From: Frateuria_A sp035943815
GTDB lineage: Bacteria; Pseudomonadota; Gammaproteobacteria; Xanthomonadales; Rhodanobacteraceae
Direction of reading: 5' to 3'
NCBI RefSeq assembly: GCF_035943815.1
Contig: NZ_DASZBU010000015.1
Coordinates: forward strand, 434,001-498,000
DNA length: 64,000 nt
Both the position numbers and the translations under genes were made by a program. Shown here piece by piece: positions 25,975 through 35,210 of this stretch (the stretch's first letter is position 1; the number at the start of each line of letters is the position of its first letter). The notes beneath the pieces were generated by a model, which saw only the letters and a program-made list of their open reading frames with translations, ran no database searches and had not been told where the DNA came from.

Positions 25975-26592
25975 ATGCAGTATCAGATCAAGGCGGTCGC
26001 ATTCGACGCTTTCGGCACACTCGTCGAGATACACGACAAGCGACGCCCATACGCCAGGCTGGCGAAAGCTGCAACGCGGCCGCTGGCGAGATCACCCATG
26101 TGCGAAGCGATCGACCTAGACGCGATGGCCCAACTCTGCGGCTTGACCCTCGGCGCTAGCGAGATGGACACCCTCCAGGCAGACCTGCAGGCAGAACTCG
26201 CATCCACCGAACCCTATCCAGAAACAAAAGAGGTTCTGGAAGAACTCAAGAGGCTTGGCCTACGCACTGCCGTCGCATCAAACCTCGCCCTGCCCTACGC
26301 TCGTCCGATTGAGGACAAGCTAGGCTACCTATTGGACGTCTCATGCATGTCTTTCAAGGTGGGGTTCGTGAAACCGGATGCCGGTTTCTATGCCGAACTC
26401 TGCCGACGTCTAAACCTTCTTCCCTGTGAAGTGCTCATGATCGGCGATACGTGGCGTTGCGACTACGAGGGTGCGACTGTCGCCGGCCTGCATGCTATCC
26501 ACCTCGATCGACGAGGAAAAGCCGAGGAGGGCCAGCACCATGTCTCTACGATCGATCTCCGCGGTGTCCTTTCATATATAGAACGACAATAG
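25975..26592 (+). CDS. HAD-family hydrolase
   Basis: A 205-aa haloacid-dehalogenase-like phosphatase: motif I AFDAFGTLV with nucleophile Asp11, motif II VASN, motif III Lys in FVKPDAGFY, motif IV GDTWRCDYEGA. The cap is short and helical, as in the HAD-IA class. AAGGAACAAGG precedes ATG 25975. It lies behind the integrase and may be cargo; substrate unknown. Confidence 0.83.
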   Translation: MQYQIKAVAFDAFGTLVEIHDKRRPYARLAKAATRPLARSPMCEAIDLDAMAQLCGLTLGASEMDTLQADLQAELASTEPYPETKEVLEELKRLGLRTAVASNLALPYARPIEDKLGYLLDVSCMSFKVGFVKPDAGFYAELCRRLNLLPCEVLMIGDTWRCDYEGATVAGLHAIHLDRRGKAEEGQHHVSTIDLRGVLSYIERQ

Positions 26593-26824
26593 ATCGTTGC
26601 GCACGCATGGCTTCACTACGTCCGCCTCCGGCCACAAGCGGCCTGGAAGCAGAATCATGTGGTTGGCTGTCCAAAGCTGTTTGCGGATGTTCCTACTAAA
26701 GACGTAGATGCCCGTTGTCAGGGCGAGCGGCCATCACTCCAAGAGCAGGCGGCGTACCCTGCGTTGGCTAGAAGAAGCTTTCCGCTAAGCTCTGCGGATC
26801 AACAACTCGTAAACAGGGGTACTC

Positions 26825-28396
26825 GTGTCGGGAGCTCACAAGATCACGCCGTCAAACCCACGACTCTCGTCGCTGCTCACGGACGTGGCGAAGGGGAACA
26901 TCAAAATTCCCGTCTTCCAGCGCGAGTATGTCTGGGATGACGAGCAGATCATGAGCCTGCTCGACTCGATTTACCGCGGTTTCCCGGTTGGTTCGCTGCT
27001 ACTTTGGTCCACCAAGGAGGCGCTCAAGCATGAGCGCAACGTAGGGGGCTTCGAGTTACCGACGACGCCGGAGGACTACCCGGTCAACTATGTCCTCGAC
27101 GGCCAGCAGCGTCTAACCACCCTCTACGGCGTATTCAACTCCGACGCCAAGACATCTGCCCCGGAACTGGCCGACCGGTTCAGCGTGTGTTTTGTGCCTT
27201 CCACCGAGGAGTTCATCCACTACGCTGAAGCTGATCCGAAAACATCGATCAACCTTCGTGTAATCCTTGACACGACGAAGCTCCTTCCCGAGATGACGCG
27301 CTTCGACGACGGCATGAAGACGGTGATTGCGAACCTCACCGAGCGCTTCAAGGACTACGAGTTCCCGGTCGTTACCATCAGGGACCGTACCAACCAAGAG
27401 GTCTGTCGCGTATTCCAGCGCATCAACTCGTCAGGTACGAGCCTCAGCACTCTCGAACTGCTCGCGGCATGGACGTGGTCGGATCAGTTTGATCTCAGAA
27501 AGGAAATCGAGGGGGTTCTCGACAAGCTCGCGGACAAGGGGTACGACCAACTTGATGAGGGGTTGGTCATGCGCAGCCTCGCGGCTGTGGTGCTTAACAG
27601 CATCGAAGCCGATGCGTTGGTCGACACGCCGCCAAAGAACCTGATCGATGGCATGCTGCGCTTAAAGCAGGCAATCTACGCCACCGTGGATTTTCTGGAG
27701 AAGGAACTACAGATCAAGAACGTGGTATTCATCCCCTTCCCGATCATGTTCGTTCCGCTTGTGAAATTCTTTTCCCTAGTGCTGAAGCCGAACGCGGCGC
27801 ACCTAACGGGGCTTAAGCGCTGGTTCTGGTTTGTTGCCTTCACACAGCGCTACAAGGCGGGCACCAATGTCGCTGTGATGGAAGATATCAGGGCGATGCA
27901 CAACCTGGCTGACAGCGAACCGGTGTTCGACGCGGTCGATGCTGAGATTGACCCCAGTTTCTTTATGAAGACGTGGCGGATCAATTCGACCGCCGCTAAG
28001 GCCACTATTTGTCTACTCGCGCAGCACGCTCCACGCAGCTTCTTTTCCAACAGTTTGGTGGATCTGGGCTCGGCCATGTCCGCGTACAACGCGCGCGAGT
28101 TCCACCATGTCTATCCGAAGGCATTTCTGAACTCTCAGGGTATTAAGTTCAACGAATCCAATATCATCGCCAACGTCTGCTTCCTCAATCAGGCCGACAA
28201 TCGCGCGATCAGCGACTCGTCACCCGCAGATTACATGCCCAAAATTGACGCCGCGCTTCGGTCCTCGATTGCTGCTTCGTCATTGCTTCCGGTCGCCGCG
28301 ATGGACGGTTCGATGAACTACGCTGACTTCATCCAAATTCGCGCGAAGTTGTTTGCGGAAGCCGCGCGCAAGCTCATAAAGACCGCGGCGATCTGA
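26825..28396 (+). CDS. GmrSD-like DUF262/DUF1524 nuclease
   Basis: A 523-aa single-chain protein. The N-terminal DUF262 (ParB/Srx-like NTP-binding) domain has IPVFQREYVWDDEQIMSLL, YRGFPVGSLLLW, VLDGQQRLTTLYG and FQRINSSGTSLS. The C-terminal DUF1524 HNH nuclease has EFHHVYPKAFL and NVCFLNQADNR. GmrS and GmrD are fused like this in GmrSD-type enzymes, which cut modified phage DNA; many relatives are untested. GTG 26825 follows an AGGGG box. Probably a stand-alone anti-phage gene in the defence cargo. Confidence 0.85.
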   Translation: MSGAHKITPSNPRLSSLLTDVAKGNIKIPVFQREYVWDDEQIMSLLDSIYRGFPVGSLLLWSTKEALKHERNVGGFELPTTPEDYPVNYVLDGQQRLTTLYGVFNSDAKTSAPELADRFSVCFVPSTEEFIHYAEADPKTSINLRVILDTTKLLPEMTRFDDGMKTVIANLTERFKDYEFPVVTIRDRTNQEVCRVFQRINSSGTSLSTLELLAAWTWSDQFDLRKEIEGVLDKLADKGYDQLDEGLVMRSLAAVVLNSIEADALVDTPPKNLIDGMLRLKQAIYATVDFLEKELQIKNVVFIPFPIMFVPLVKFFSLVLKPNAAHLTGLKRWFWFVAFTQRYKAGTNVAVMEDIRAMHNLADSEPVFDAVDAEIDPSFFMKTWRINSTAAKATICLLAQHAPRSFFSNSLVDLGSAMSAYNAREFHHVYPKAFLNSQGIKFNESNIIANVCFLNQADNRAISDSSPADYMPKIDAALRSSIAASSLLPVAAMDGSMNYADFIQIRAKLFAEAARKLIKTAAI

Positions 28397-28508
28397 AGTC
28401 CGTCACCCGCCTGATGCCTGATGCAGTGTGATCTCGCCATGCTTGCGCGGAGCAGGTCCAAGCGGTACTCGACGGACTTCAATTGGCGCCGCGTCAGCGC
28501 TCATGACA

Positions 28509-28526
28509 GCTATCGGCCAAGAGCGG
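28509..28526. repeat. Relic repeat copy A (18 bp)
   Basis: Identical to 45468-45485 (GCTATCGGCCAAGAGCGG). It lies in the 279-base gap 28397-28675, which holds only broken frames. Confidence 0.5.
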
Positions 28527-28675
28527 GCAGCTGCAGTGCGCCTCCGATAAACAGCTTCAGGCTGGGAGTCGTCACTCACACGCCTGCTGAGAAACGACCG
28601 CATCGAGAATTTAACGGACACTGGGCACCTCGGTTCTAAGCTAGAGAGAGTTGACAAGCTGTTGGGAGGCGCTTT

Positions 28676-29995
28676 GTGGTCCCGGTTTCATCCAAACACT
28701 CCGATGCACGAGCTCGACCGTCGGCACCCAAGGCCAAGCAGCCTGCCATCGGTTGGGTTCTGATCTCCCGGGCAGAGGTCGCTATGGCCGAGGCGCTGCT
28801 GAATGATCGGCAGCGCGGCGTCGTCGACGAGCTGGGGTTGCTCTCCATCCACCAGGCATTCGCTGACCGGCTGTTTCCCGGCACGTCGGTATTGCACACC
28901 CGCCTGAGGTACGCGTTGTTCGTGCCTTGGCTGATGCAGACCGCAGCCAAAGCTGCCAACCCGGTCAAGAAGCTGGAGCAGCTGGAGTTCGAGCTGACCG
29001 GAAGGCTCAAGCTTGGGCTGACCAACAATGCGGCCAGTGAGGACGACACCGGCATCATCGGATCGCGCGTGTACGAGAAAGGCAAGCCTGCTGCCCAGCC
29101 GGCCTCGTTCTCATACTGGTCAGCGCTGACCACATGGGGCGTCCTCGGACGCGACCATAGGCACGCAGCTCCCCCGCGCGAGTCCGTCCTCGATGAATTG
29201 GGATCGGAGCGCAAGACCAGGTCTGCGGTCGATCTCGATGGGCAGTCCTTGTCCGCCGGGCCCACCTACTTTCAAGACCTGCCTCCGCAGCCTCCTGCGC
29301 TGCTTGAAGATCCCAAGGGTGTGACCTTCAAGCTGCTGGCCCATGAAAGGCAATACCTCCGCAACCGTCTGAGATCGATCAAGGCGCCGACCTTGGAAGA
29401 CGAGACGCCGCGCGAATCATTTCTGGCGGCGCTGGCCCGCAATACGGTGAGGCCGTTGGAGAAAACCGAACTGTGGGATGACGCCGCCGTCTGCGCCTGC
29501 GTTCCGAAAGAGGATGAGGATCTCATCGACCTGGCCCGCCACATCTCCGCGCTGGGCGGCATCGTCCGGGCGGTATATCTCGCCTTCGTCGAGCAGGCCT
29601 GTGCCGACAAGAAGTACCTCGCCAGCCGAGTGCATCGCGAACACCTTAACAAGTGCCGCATCGCTTGGGGCGCCGAAGCGATGAAAGCCGACCTTGAGAA
29701 ACTGGTCTCGCAACGGTTGGGGCTGGAGCACAACAAGCTGTACGCGCTTCTCGAAGCCACGCAGGCTTGGCTCACGACGTCTGCAGCGCTGCCGAAGGCT
29801 CCCGTCAGAAAGCTCTACGCAGACCTGGAGCGCGACCGTAAACAGGGCAGAGCACGTCTCGGCGGCAAAGCCGGCGCCAGCCAGCAGCTGCGACGGTGGG
29901 CGCGATCCGGCGAGCGTGCCAGCACAGCAGGCCGGCTCCATTTCCGCTGGCCCAGCGTGAGCCGCCTTATCCGGGACCTACATGAGCAGCCCTGA
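28676..29995 (+). CDS. DUF6361 family protein
   Basis: A 439-aa protein with the DUF6361 signature: IGWVLISRAEVAMAEAL, VVDELGLLSIHQAFAD, LFPGTSVLHTRLRYALFVPW. The rest is helical and charged; no nuclease motif is visible. GTG 28676 has GGGAGG seven bases upstream. It is first of three genes with a PLD protein and a helicase; such genes are repeatedly found together in defence islands as far as I know. Molecular function not established; it could be the sensor or core subunit of the complex. Confidence 0.75.
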   Translation: MVPVSSKHSDARARPSAPKAKQPAIGWVLISRAEVAMAEALLNDRQRGVVDELGLLSIHQAFADRLFPGTSVLHTRLRYALFVPWLMQTAAKAANPVKKLEQLEFELTGRLKLGLTNNAASEDDTGIIGSRVYEKGKPAAQPASFSYWSALTTWGVLGRDHRHAAPPRESVLDELGSERKTRSAVDLDGQSLSAGPTYFQDLPPQPPALLEDPKGVTFKLLAHERQYLRNRLRSIKAPTLEDETPRESFLAALARNTVRPLEKTELWDDAAVCACVPKEDEDLIDLARHISALGGIVRAVYLAFVEQACADKKYLASRVHREHLNKCRIAWGAEAMKADLEKLVSQRLGLEHNKLYALLEATQAWLTTSAALPKAPVRKLYADLERDRKQGRARLGGKAGASQQLRRWARSGERASTAGRLHFRWPSVSRLIRDLHEQP

Positions 29996-30005
29996 CTAAG
30001 CATCG

Positions 30006-31859
30006 ATGGCAAACGACGAAGACGATAAACAGGCCAGGCACCTTCCCACGTCGTCGCTGTTGGATGTCCTGACGCCTCCCACCGGCTACATCGTCGACCG
30101 CGCGCTTTGCTCGGCCTACTCCGGTCAGTGCGCTGTTTTTGTCGCGATGCTGGCGGCGATGGTTCGCCAAGGCACGGCTGAAGGCAAAGGTTCCTCAGAC
30201 CTCGCGCTCGCACGCGCGCTGGAGAGGTTGAAGGACCGGGTGCACTTTCTCGTGCAGCATGGCCGCATTATCGGTCCGAGGAGCGCAAGCCCGATCCTGA
30301 ACATGCTCGACAGGTTCGTCGTGCCTGTGAAGTACGACGAGCGCAAAGCGTCATGGCATCCCAAGGTGTGCGTCGTGCGTTGCGTGAATCGCTACAGCGC
30401 GCAAGCCAAGCCGATCTGGCGCCTGTGGATCGGCAGCCGGAATTTCACGATGGATGAGTCGTGGGATATGGCGCTCTCGCTCACGGGCGAAGTTGACCGC
30501 AAAGGCGATGAACTGGCCGACGTCGAATCGATCACCCGGCGGCTCGCTCAACAGGCCGGCGTTGAAGCCCAATGGCTGGAGGCCCTCCAGGAACTGGGCA
30601 CGGTCCGGTGGCAAGTCCCTGCGGGCTTGCGAATCGACAAGCTGGCGCTGTTCACGCATGGAGGCTTGAAGCGTGACCTGGAACCGGTGCCTGCAAACGC
30701 GCGCAGCGTCTTGGCTGTCTCGCCATTCCTCGATGAGTGGGGCGTTAGCAACCTCCTGAGGCTTCTGCCGCCGCCCACAGACCCGTTGAAGAAACCCCGG
30801 CTGATCTCCACGATGGCGTGCCTGTCGGAGATAGCGAAGAAGCATCGGCCTGCCCTCGCCCGATACAACCTGCGGTCGCTCCCCGAGTCGAGCCAGGACG
30901 ATCCGCCCGAGGAAATCGACGAGCCCGCCAGTGAAGGGGCAGACGCCGGCGCAGATGCCGCCGAAAGCCGCGGGCTGCACGCGAAGTTCGTTTGGATCGA
31001 AACGCCCAAGCGCGGGGAGCTGAGGCTGGGAAGCACGAACCTCACGAAGCGTGGATGGAAGGAGAACGCTGAAGTGCTGGCAATCGTCTCGGTGGCGCTG
31101 CCTGGCGGTGACTACAGCAAGCAACTGAGGAGCGGCCTTAAAGCCTTCGACGACTTCTGCTCCGAATACGAGCTCGGAGAAGAGGAAGCCACCCCCGACG
31201 ACGAACTGCGCCTGCAAAGGGAGTTCGACGACGCCCGCAACGCATTGGTCGTCGACTTCGTTGCCACTCAGGCGCTGCAGGGCTGCGTCGCAGTCGTGAC
31301 CCTTCAGTCGCCGCTGCACATGCCTACGGGCGCTTGTCTTCGAGTCGGGCGCATCGGCGACGCACTGCTGCCGTGGGACGCCGGCGTCACGAGCCTGAAT
31401 CTTCCTGATGCCCCCGCCCATGACAACGGCGATCTCTTGCGCATGGAACTCGTGATGGGAGGCCTGAGCTCAGAGTGGCTGCAGCACGTCCCCTTCGTCC
31501 CGAGCCTGTCCAGGGACGCTCGTGATGTGCCATTGCTCCATGCCTACCTAGGTATCGATGGCGTGATCTCGCTGCTCAACGACAGCCTGACGGCCGGAGG
31601 CAACGGCGGTGGAAGCCGGCGGCCGTGGAACAAGCCGCATACGGCTGGCGCATCAGTTCAGACCATCCCGCTGCTGGGCATTGAAGCGGTGCTGAGCAGC
31701 TGGGTGCGCGACAAGGAGTCGCTGAGCGAGACGCAGCGAATTGTCGAGATTGCGCGCAAGTGCGAGGCGACGTCCAAGAAGGAGGAGAAGGCTATCCAGC
31801 AGTTGAAAGCCTTCCTGACAAGTTGGGATGCCATCGAACAAGAGCTGATCAAGCCATGA
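30006..31859 (+). CDS. Phospholipase D-like putative nuclease
   Basis: A 617-aa protein with two degenerate HKD half-sites: HPKVCVV (His118, Lys120) followed by GSRNFT, and LHAKFVWIE followed by GSTNLTKRGW. A long acidic stretch (about 280-320) precedes the second site. PLD-fold proteins in defence systems (for example DISARM DrmC) act as nucleases or bind DNA ends. It starts 10 bases after the DUF6361 stop, and its stop overlaps the helicase start in an ATGA. Most likely the effector subunit; untested. Confidence 0.82.
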   Translation: MANDEDDKQARHLPTSSLLDVLTPPTGYIVDRALCSAYSGQCAVFVAMLAAMVRQGTAEGKGSSDLALARALERLKDRVHFLVQHGRIIGPRSASPILNMLDRFVVPVKYDERKASWHPKVCVVRCVNRYSAQAKPIWRLWIGSRNFTMDESWDMALSLTGEVDRKGDELADVESITRRLAQQAGVEAQWLEALQELGTVRWQVPAGLRIDKLALFTHGGLKRDLEPVPANARSVLAVSPFLDEWGVSNLLRLLPPPTDPLKKPRLISTMACLSEIAKKHRPALARYNLRSLPESSQDDPPEEIDEPASEGADAGADAAESRGLHAKFVWIETPKRGELRLGSTNLTKRGWKENAEVLAIVSVALPGGDYSKQLRSGLKAFDDFCSEYELGEEEATPDDELRLQREFDDARNALVVDFVATQALQGCVAVVTLQSPLHMPTGACLRVGRIGDALLPWDAGVTSLNLPDAPAHDNGDLLRMELVMGGLSSEWLQHVPFVPSLSRDARDVPLLHAYLGIDGVISLLNDSLTAGGNGGGSRRPWNKPHTAGASVQTIPLLGIEAVLSSWVRDKESLSETQRIVEIARKCEATSKKEEKAIQQLKAFLTSWDAIEQELIKP

Positions 31860-34800
31860 AACCGAAGCCGTTTCAGGTCGCCACGGTCGAGGCGGTCATG
31901 CGCGCATTCAAAGGAAGCGGCACGCGCCGATTCCTCGTGGCCGACGAGCCTGGTCTGGGCAAGACGTTGGTGGCGAGACAGGTGCTGTCAAGGCTGTCCG
32001 AGAAGAAGAAGCTAACCGTCCTGTACGTGTGTGCGAACCAGCCAATCGCTGGCCAAAATGTCGATCAGCTCTTGGGTGATCTGCCGTATGAAGAGCGACG
32101 GAGCGCACGGGCGTCTGCGGATCGCCCCGGCCTGCTGCCGCTGACCGACGCGCCGTCACATGAGCGTCTGTGCATCTACTCGCTGACACCCGGGACGGCC
32201 TTCTCGGGCGACAAGCGTCGCCACAAGGGGCGGGTTCAGGAGCGTGCCTTCGCCTGTGCGCTGTTGGAGCATGAGGCTGGCTTCGATCTTCCCTGGCTGC
32301 GGAACACTCTCTCTTGGGGCGCGGGCAACTTCGAAACCCTGCTCAAGGGCTACAAGAATCAGGTAGAGAACAAGATTCAACCTGTCAATGGGTCGTTCGC
32401 CAGATTCTTTGATCGGTTCTGCACCGCGATGCGCGGATGCATGAAGGCGAGGGATCCGGTCGAGAGTCATCTCGCGCTCAAAGCCATCGTCGATGTCAAC
32501 GCGGCTAGCATGCGGCTCGATGTCACCGGCTGGTGCCGCAACAGTTTGGCAGTGGCGGCGCTGGGAGAGCTCGAGCCTGGCCTCGTCATCTTCGACGAGT
32601 TCCAGCGATTCCGAGACCTCATGACCGATACCGCCACCGCGCGCGACAGCGCCGAGGCAAGCATCCGCAACATCCTGACCGCCAAGGGAACCGGGCGGCT
32701 GTTACTGCTGTCGGCAACGCCCTATGAGGCGTTGCGCCCCGCAGTTAACGCCAAGAAGGTCCGCCATGTCGAGGGCAGCAAGCCTGAGAACCCAGCAACG
32801 GACAACGACTTCTTCCGCCTGCTGGAGTTCCTGCTGGGCAATAGAACGAGGGTGCAGCGCGGGGCTGCGATGCATGCGATCCGTGAGGCCTTCAGCGCGC
32901 GGGAGTCCGAGATCCGCCGCGGTGCGCCGGACTCCGCGACGGCCAAGGATGCGCTCGCAGATCTGGTGACCAACCTGAGCAACGTCATGTGCCGCACCGA
33001 GCGCCCGGTGGTCTCAGATGCAGAGCTTCACGGCGAGCCTCCGCCGATCCCGCTCACGCCGGCAGACATCCGTTCGTTTCGCTCATTTGCGGAGTGGGAG
33101 CGTGGCAAGGCCTACGCCCACTGGGCAGTGCCCCTGTGGCACTCCGTGCCGCTGGCCGCCCAGACGCTGGGCAATCGCTACCAATACTGGAAAGCTGGGC
33201 GCGAGAAGTTGCCGCCGTCGGAACTGACATCCAAGGGCTTGAACAGCTGGCGGCTGCCGGAATGGACCAATCCGAAGGCGCGAGGTCTTCTTCAGGCATT
33301 ACCGCCAGAGCGGCTCAAGGCGCCCTGGGTGCGACCGTCCAAACTCTGGTGGCCGCTGGCAGGTATTTGGAGCGCGAGTAATGGCGACAGCCTGATCGAC
33401 GGCAAGGCGCTGGTCTTCAGCCGCTTTGCCGCCGTGCCTGGCGCCGTGTCGGCCATTGTCAGCTACAGCGTCGAGGCACGCCTGTACGGCCATAAGGGTG
33501 TCCGCGCGAAGCCGAAGTACCGAGCTGGCGCGAAGCCGACATTCAAGAGTGGTGGAGCCAGTCCCGGGATGTTCCGTCTCTTCTTCGTGTCCGAGTTCCT
33601 GGTAGGGCTTGATCCCCTAAACGAGGGTGTGCCAGGTTCGGTGGGCGTCGCTCGCAGTACGCTTTTGGTCCAGATCAAGAAGGCGCTACGCGAGCGCGGC
33701 GTGGTCTACAAACCGTCTTCAAAGCGTAGGCCGGTTCCGATCGAGGCCTGGCTAGTTCATCTTGCGGCGCATCAAGCGGGCAAGCCAAGAGCGGCGAGAC
33801 AGGCATGGGTCGATGCAGTCGTGGGGGAAGAGGGAGACAAATCCACGCCAAGCGTCGTTGGCGCTGCGTTCGACGCCTTCCTGGCTCGCGTGCCGAAAGA
33901 CAGGATGGCCGAGATTACGAGAACCGAACTCCACGCATTGGTCGACTTATCCCTGAGCTCGCCCGCCGTGGTTCTTGCTCGGGCGGTCATGAGGCATTGG
34001 CGCGATGGTGAGATGCCCCTCGACTGGGACCAGAAGCCCAAGGCTGAGAAAGGCAAATGCAAGGAGAAGGTGGAGCCGCGCACGCCGCGAGAGCTGCTGC
34101 AGCGGCTGGCCATCAGCGGCTTGCGCCGCTACCTAGACCGGCCGTGGTTCGCAGCAACGCTGCAGCGGTCCAAGCGATATCACAAGGACTTCTCGGACGC
34201 GCTGCACGCCGCGGTTGTCGAAGGCAATCTGGAGAACGTTCTGGATGAGCACTTCTGGTTCGTGACCGCGACGAACTCGCAATCTTGGCCCAAGCGGCTG
34301 CTGGAGTTACAGGCCGCTCTGGCCTTGTCCGGTGGACGGACGGTTCTGCACGAATCGGCCAAGGCTGCAAAGAACAGGTCCCGCGTTCGCTGCAATGTCG
34401 CGCTGCCCCTGCATCAAGCCAAAGACGAAGGCAAGGATGAGGCGCCTCGACCCGACGTCGTGCGGCATGCCTTCAACACTCCGTTCTGGCCCATGGTGCT
34501 GACCACCACCTCCGTCGGCCAAGAAGGGCTCGACTTCCATCCGTGGTGCAAGACGGTCGCGCACTGGGACCCGGCACCTGGCCCCGTCGAGCTGGAGCAG
34601 CGCGAAGGACGGGTAAATCGCTATGCCGGCCTGGCCATTCGAAGAGCGCTCGCCAAGGCGGTCGACATGGCCGTCGTGAACGAGGCAAAAGGCAGCCCGT
34701 GGGCGGCCATGGCGGTCCAGGCCGAGAAAGAGGCCAAGGTCGGCGATGAGTCGGGCGGCATGTCGCCATGGTGGTGCACGGCAGGCGCTTCGGCGACGCA

Positions 34801-35005
34801 GCTGTACTTGCACTGTGCCGGCAGTCGGGAGTCGGCGGTGCGAGTCCGCCTGGAGCGACGTCGTGCTGTCTACCGTATGGTGCTGGGCGCATCGGAGCCT
34901 CACTGGCTCATCGACGAGCTCGATGCCACAGATCCACCATCGCACCAGCTAGTTCTGGAGAATTCGTTAGAACTTGGCGCGTGGAAGCTGAAGCAGAAGA
35001 AATAG
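31856..35005 (+). CDS. Superfamily 2 DNA/RNA helicase of DUF6361-PLD system
   Basis: A 1049-aa SF2 helicase. Walker A is ADEPGLGKTLVA near residue 36, motif II VIFDEFQRFRDL, motif III LLLLSATPYE, and the C-terminal motifs TTSVGQEGLDFHPWC and QREGRVNRY. A 350-residue insertion separates the two RecA lobes (about 480-830), with Arg/Lys-rich parts. ATG 31856 overlaps the PLD stop. It resembles SNF2-like helicases of DISARM and related systems but lies without DrmB or a methylase. Likely scans or remodels foreign DNA for the PLD partner. Confidence 0.85.
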   Translation: MKPKPFQVATVEAVMRAFKGSGTRRFLVADEPGLGKTLVARQVLSRLSEKKKLTVLYVCANQPIAGQNVDQLLGDLPYEERRSARASADRPGLLPLTDAPSHERLCIYSLTPGTAFSGDKRRHKGRVQERAFACALLEHEAGFDLPWLRNTLSWGAGNFETLLKGYKNQVENKIQPVNGSFARFFDRFCTAMRGCMKARDPVESHLALKAIVDVNAASMRLDVTGWCRNSLAVAALGELEPGLVIFDEFQRFRDLMTDTATARDSAEASIRNILTAKGTGRLLLLSATPYEALRPAVNAKKVRHVEGSKPENPATDNDFFRLLEFLLGNRTRVQRGAAMHAIREAFSARESEIRRGAPDSATAKDALADLVTNLSNVMCRTERPVVSDAELHGEPPPIPLTPADIRSFRSFAEWERGKAYAHWAVPLWHSVPLAAQTLGNRYQYWKAGREKLPPSELTSKGLNSWRLPEWTNPKARGLLQALPPERLKAPWVRPSKLWWPLAGIWSASNGDSLIDGKALVFSRFAAVPGAVSAIVSYSVEARLYGHKGVRAKPKYRAGAKPTFKSGGASPGMFRLFFVSEFLVGLDPLNEGVPGSVGVARSTLLVQIKKALRERGVVYKPSSKRRPVPIEAWLVHLAAHQAGKPRAARQAWVDAVVGEEGDKSTPSVVGAAFDAFLARVPKDRMAEITRTELHALVDLSLSSPAVVLARAVMRHWRDGEMPLDWDQKPKAEKGKCKEKVEPRTPRELLQRLAISGLRRYLDRPWFAATLQRSKRYHKDFSDALHAAVVEGNLENVLDEHFWFVTATNSQSWPKRLLELQAALALSGGRTVLHESAKAAKNRSRVRCNVALPLHQAKDEGKDEAPRPDVVRHAFNTPFWPMVLTTTSVGQEGLDFHPWCKTVAHWDPAPGPVELEQREGRVNRYAGLAIRRALAKAVDMAVVNEAKGSPWAAMAVQAEKEAKVGDESGGMSPWWCTAGASATQLYLHCAGSRESAVRVRLERRRAVYRMVLGASEPHWLIDELDATDPPSHQLVLENSLELGAWKLKQKK

Positions 35006-35042
35006 ACCTAGTGGGGTCCTGCGGGAATCGGGCCGGACGTGC

Positions 35043-35210
35043 ATGAGACTTTGGGGCACATCGGACTCGACGCATTTGTCGTATGTGGAGCTCGATGATG
35101 GGTGGAAGCCCGGCATGGAGCTGGCAGAAGTTGGAGAGCGACCGCCGTTGAACGTGTTGACGATTTGGTATGGTGAGGCGCTGGTCACATTTACCAGCGA
35201 CGAATCATGA
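35043..35210 (+). CDS. Small ORF coupled to DUF4238 gene
   Basis: A 55-aa protein beginning MRLWGTSDSTHLSYVEL and ending LVTFTSDES. The stop overlaps the next ATG (ATGA), so the two are co-translated. No family recognised. The pair looks like a small regulator or antitoxin followed by an effector; this is inference from arrangement only. Confidence 0.5.
   Translation: MRLWGTSDSTHLSYVELDDGWKPGMELAEVGERPPLNVLTIWYGEALVTFTSDES

Noticed and set aside
28676..35005. DISARM assignment for the PLD-helicase genes
   Set aside because: DrmB (DUF1998) and methyltransferase are missing and DUF6361 is not a DISARM gene.
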